Assembly (NCBI GenBank): GCA_025454405.1
Contig: JALOON010000084.1
Coordinates: 29,658-93,657, forward strand
Reading direction: 5' to 3'
DNA from: Oscillatoriaceae cyanobacterium Prado104
GTDB lineage: Bacteria > Cyanobacteriota > Cyanobacteriia > Cyanobacteriales > Microcoleaceae
DNA length: 64,000 bases
Below are positions 62,160 to 64,000 of this stretch, in pieces. The translations under genes and the position numbers were made by a program. The stretch's first letter is position 1; the number at the start of each line of letters is the position of its first letter. A model generated the notes under the pieces. That model had not been told where the DNA came from. It saw only the letters and a list, made by a program, of their open reading frames with translations, and searched no databases.

Positions 62160-62733
62160 TCAATCGCCAACGCATACATATAAATGTTATTCTGTCAACT
62201 GGCACTTTACATTCACTTAATACTTAGCAACAAAAAGATAATTTAGCAAAACTGTAGAAAAAAAAATCTGCCCAGCAACAGCAGCACAACCAACGTAAAA
62301 TATAGGTTTCAGGCTGAAATTTAGAGATCTACATACGTCGCCAAAATTATGAAAATTCATTATATCGCTGAAACGACCTAAAATCATCAAATAAATGAGA
62401 ATGGAATCAACAAGCGAGCAATTGTAAAGAGCGAATTTACATTGCGTGTTTTAAAGTTTAAAACCAAGCGCGATTAAGAATTAGCAAAAACTATCGATCG
62501 CCCACAGCAAACTCAGCCTTAGCCAGATCGATCGGGTATCGATCCAGAACAAGCGTCCCGCTTCCCAGTACAATCGTCAGTTGTGGTAGATTTGGTTTCC
62601 CATCGGACAAGAGTGCAAAATCACTTGTCGCGCGATCGAACATCCAGCCAGCTTAAAGAATCGCCATCCCTCGGATTCACCAGTGAAATTGCCTTTAAAA
62701 TCTCAAATCTAAAATCTCAAATCCAAAATCGAC
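62160..62733. other. Intergenic region upstream of the ABC ATPase gene
   Basis: No certain gene. A 50-codon minus-strand frame (62491-62643; LPQLTIVLGSGTLVLDRYPI) has plausible composition but no ribosome site or family match, and may be a gene fragment. AATCTCAAATC-type heptamers (62698-62730) end three bases before the next ATG. Confidence 0.4.
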
Positions 62734-64000
62734 ATGATTGAAGTAGAACACTTAAGCAAAACTTACGGTTCGACCGCTGCGATCGCGGACGTGTCCTTCT
62801 CGGTCGAATCGGGGGAAATTCTCGGGTTTTTGGGCCCCAACGGCGCGGGCAAAACTACAACCATGCGGATTTTGTCGGGCTATTTGCCGGCATCTAGCGG
62901 CACTGCCCGCATCGCCGGCCTCGACGTTCACGAACAGTCGATGGCTGTCAGGCAGCGGATCGGCTATTTGCCGGAAAACCCGCCGCTGTATCCAGAAATG
63001 ACTGTCGAAGGGTTTCTGTTTTTTGTGTCTAGAATCAAGCTAGTACCCGCGGGCGATCGCGCGCGCAGAGTCACATCGGCGATCGAACGCTGCGGCTTGG
63101 TGGAAAAACGCAAAGTTCTAATCCGCAAGCTTTCCAAGGGATTCAAACAGCGCGTCGGCATCGCCCAGGCGATCGTTCACGATCCGCCAGTCATTATTTT
63201 AGACGAACCAACAGTCGGCCTCGATCCGCGACAAATTATCGAAGTTCGCAACTTAATTAAAAGCCTTGCCGGACAGCACACAATTATTCTTTCGACTCAC
63301 ATTTTGCCCGAAGTCAGCATGACTTGCAGCCGCGTTACTATCATCAATCGCGGTAAAGTTGTCGCCGCCGGCAGTCCCGAACGCTTGACGGGAGAGTTGG
63401 CAGCAGATGCGGGTTACGAACTCGAAATAGAAGGTGAAGGAGACGATCGGGTAAATAATTTATTGCTGCCTGCTTTGGAAAATTTGCCGGGAGTTCGAGC
63501 GATCGAATTAATGGGAAATCCAGAGTCTGCGATCGGCCGTTACCGACTGCGCGCCCTCATAGAACCGGAAACAGAACCGGGACGGGAAATTGCTGCAGCT
63601 ATTATTGGTTATGGCTTCGGATTGTGCGAAATGCGCCGCACTCGCGCCAGTTTGGAAGATGTATTTTTAAGGTTGACAGAGGCTGAAAAAAGATCGGATT
63701 CAGAATTGGTTCACAGTGAACCGGAGGTCGATCGCAACCTGCAAGAAGATGCAGCAAGCCAAGAGTCGATCTCGGATTCTCATCAATCTCAATCGCAACC
63801 AATAGCGGAAAATCTGCCTGTTTTAGAAAGGCACGAATTGCCCTACGATCCTCTGCCGGAATCGGAACCTGTTGCCAAAGCAATTGAGTCGAGTGCTATT
63901 GCTCAATCCGAACCGATTGCCGAAACAAGCGAGTCGATCGAACTCCCTCAATCCGAACCGATTGCCGAAACAAGCGAGTCGATCGAACTCCCTCAATCCG
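62734..64000 (+). CDS. ABC transporter ATPase with extended C-terminus, runs off the window
   Basis: From ATG at 62734 the frame is open to base 64000. The ATPase domain has Walker A GPNGAGKTTT (about residue 33), the LSKGFKQRVGIAQAI signature and ILDEPTVGLDP. It belongs to the ABC-2 type exporter ATPases (GldA/CcmA-like). Residues beyond about 240 form a DUF4162-like region (GYGFGLCEMRRTRASLEDVF). An acidic Ser/Glu-rich tail follows, with at least two 15-residue repeats (SEPIAETSESIELPQ) that continue past the window. The permease partner would be downstream, outside the window. Confidence 0.9.
   Translation, partial: MIEVEHLSKTYGSTAAIADVSFSVESGEILGFLGPNGAGKTTTMRILSGYLPASSGTARIAGLDVHEQSMAVRQRIGYLPENPPLYPEMTVEGFLFFVSRIKLVPAGDRARRVTSAIERCGLVEKRKVLIRKLSKGFKQRVGIAQAIVHDPPVIILDEPTVGLDPRQIIEVRNLIKSLAGQHTIILSTHILPEVSMTCSRVTIINRGKVVAAGSPERLTGELAADAGYELEIEGEGDDRVNNLLLPALENLPGVRAIELMGNPESAIGRYRLRALIEPETEPGREIAAAIIGYGFGLCEMRRTRASLEDVFLRLTEAEKRSDSELVHSEPEVDRNLQEDAASQESISDSHQSQSQPIAENLPVLERHELPYDPLPESEPVAKAIESSAIAQSEPIAETSESIELPQSEPIAETSESIELPQS
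63904..64000 (+). repeat. 45-bp coding tandem repeat in the ABC ATPase tail
   Basis: CAATCCGAACCGATTGCCGA begins at 63904 and again at 63949, and a third copy starts at 63994. Each unit encodes 15 residues, and the copies seen are identical, so the array may be recently expanded. Confidence 0.85.

Noticed and set aside
62491..62643. 50-codon minus-strand frame before the ABC gene
   Set aside because: It reads protein-like but lacks a ribosome site and may be a fragment; noted only in the intergenic entry.

Overview
The window looks like chromosomal DNA of a filamentous cyanobacterium. The octamer GCGATCGC (HIP1) and its core CGATCG are scattered through genes and spacers. Short tandem heptamer-type repeats (TAAAATC, CAACTAT) often sit just before start codons. 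Cyanobacterial families are frequent: DUF4335/DUF3038, DUF1822 with CHAT, type IV pilin-like G/H proteins, a FraC-like protein, pentapeptide repeats, Uma2 proteins and large Ser/Thr-kinase/histidine-kinase hybrids. An Oscillatoriales lineage such as Microcoleus or Oscillatoria would fit, but this is inference from gene content, not a database match.

Layout. 1-5.2 kb: a VIT/VWA protein cut by the window edge, an Rpn-type nuclease and CTP synthase. 5.7-10.5 kb: a duplicated-domain protein, a ROK sugar kinase, a tyrosine-phosphatase-like protein and a cobalamin riboswitch driving a DUF1636 iron-sulphur-type protein and a CobW GTPase. 10.6-20.4 kb: two tandem Ser/Thr kinases, two tandem pilin-like proteins, a pentapeptide protein, a duplicated stress protein and a BON lipoprotein. 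21.2-27.0 kb: a signalling module with a CHAT protease-WD40 protein, a DUF1822 protein, a TPR adaptor, a small adaptor-domain protein, a tiny secreted peptide and a divergent sigma-like factor. 27-37 kb: SLH lipoprotein, FkbM methyltransferase, M42 peptidase, tRNA-Glu(UUC), the DUF3038-DUF4335 pair, a short FraC-like protein and a cation/proton antiporter. 37.4-50.7 kb: mostly housekeeping (rpsB-tsf, recG, trpS, a methylenetetrahydrofolate reductase) with an acetylglucosamine-kinase-like gene, MgtC, Uma2 and MuiA. 50.9-64 kb: a giant hybrid kinase, a TPR protein, a trypsin-WD40 protein, a broken Uma2 gene, an XRE repressor with a large palindromic operator and an ABC ATPase running off the right edge.

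The most distinctive feature is the load of small non-coding mobile-like repeats, some of which have clearly altered genes. A TA-flanked 111-bp element sits in frame inside the sugar-kinase gene at 43.6 kb. A dispersed palindromic repeat fills the peripheral hairpin of the B12 riboswitch at 10.4 kb. A 143-bp element with a 3-bp duplication splits another copy of that repeat at 14.1 kb. A 141-bp element with a 6-bp duplication abuts another inverted repeat at 40.4 kb. A 201-bp element supplies the stop codon of the SLH gene.

The best candidate for an under-described system is the CHAT/DUF1822/sigma cluster at 21-27 kb with its embedded secreted peptide. Its parts suggest stimulus-triggered proteolysis, but nothing in the sequence shows the trigger or the substrate.
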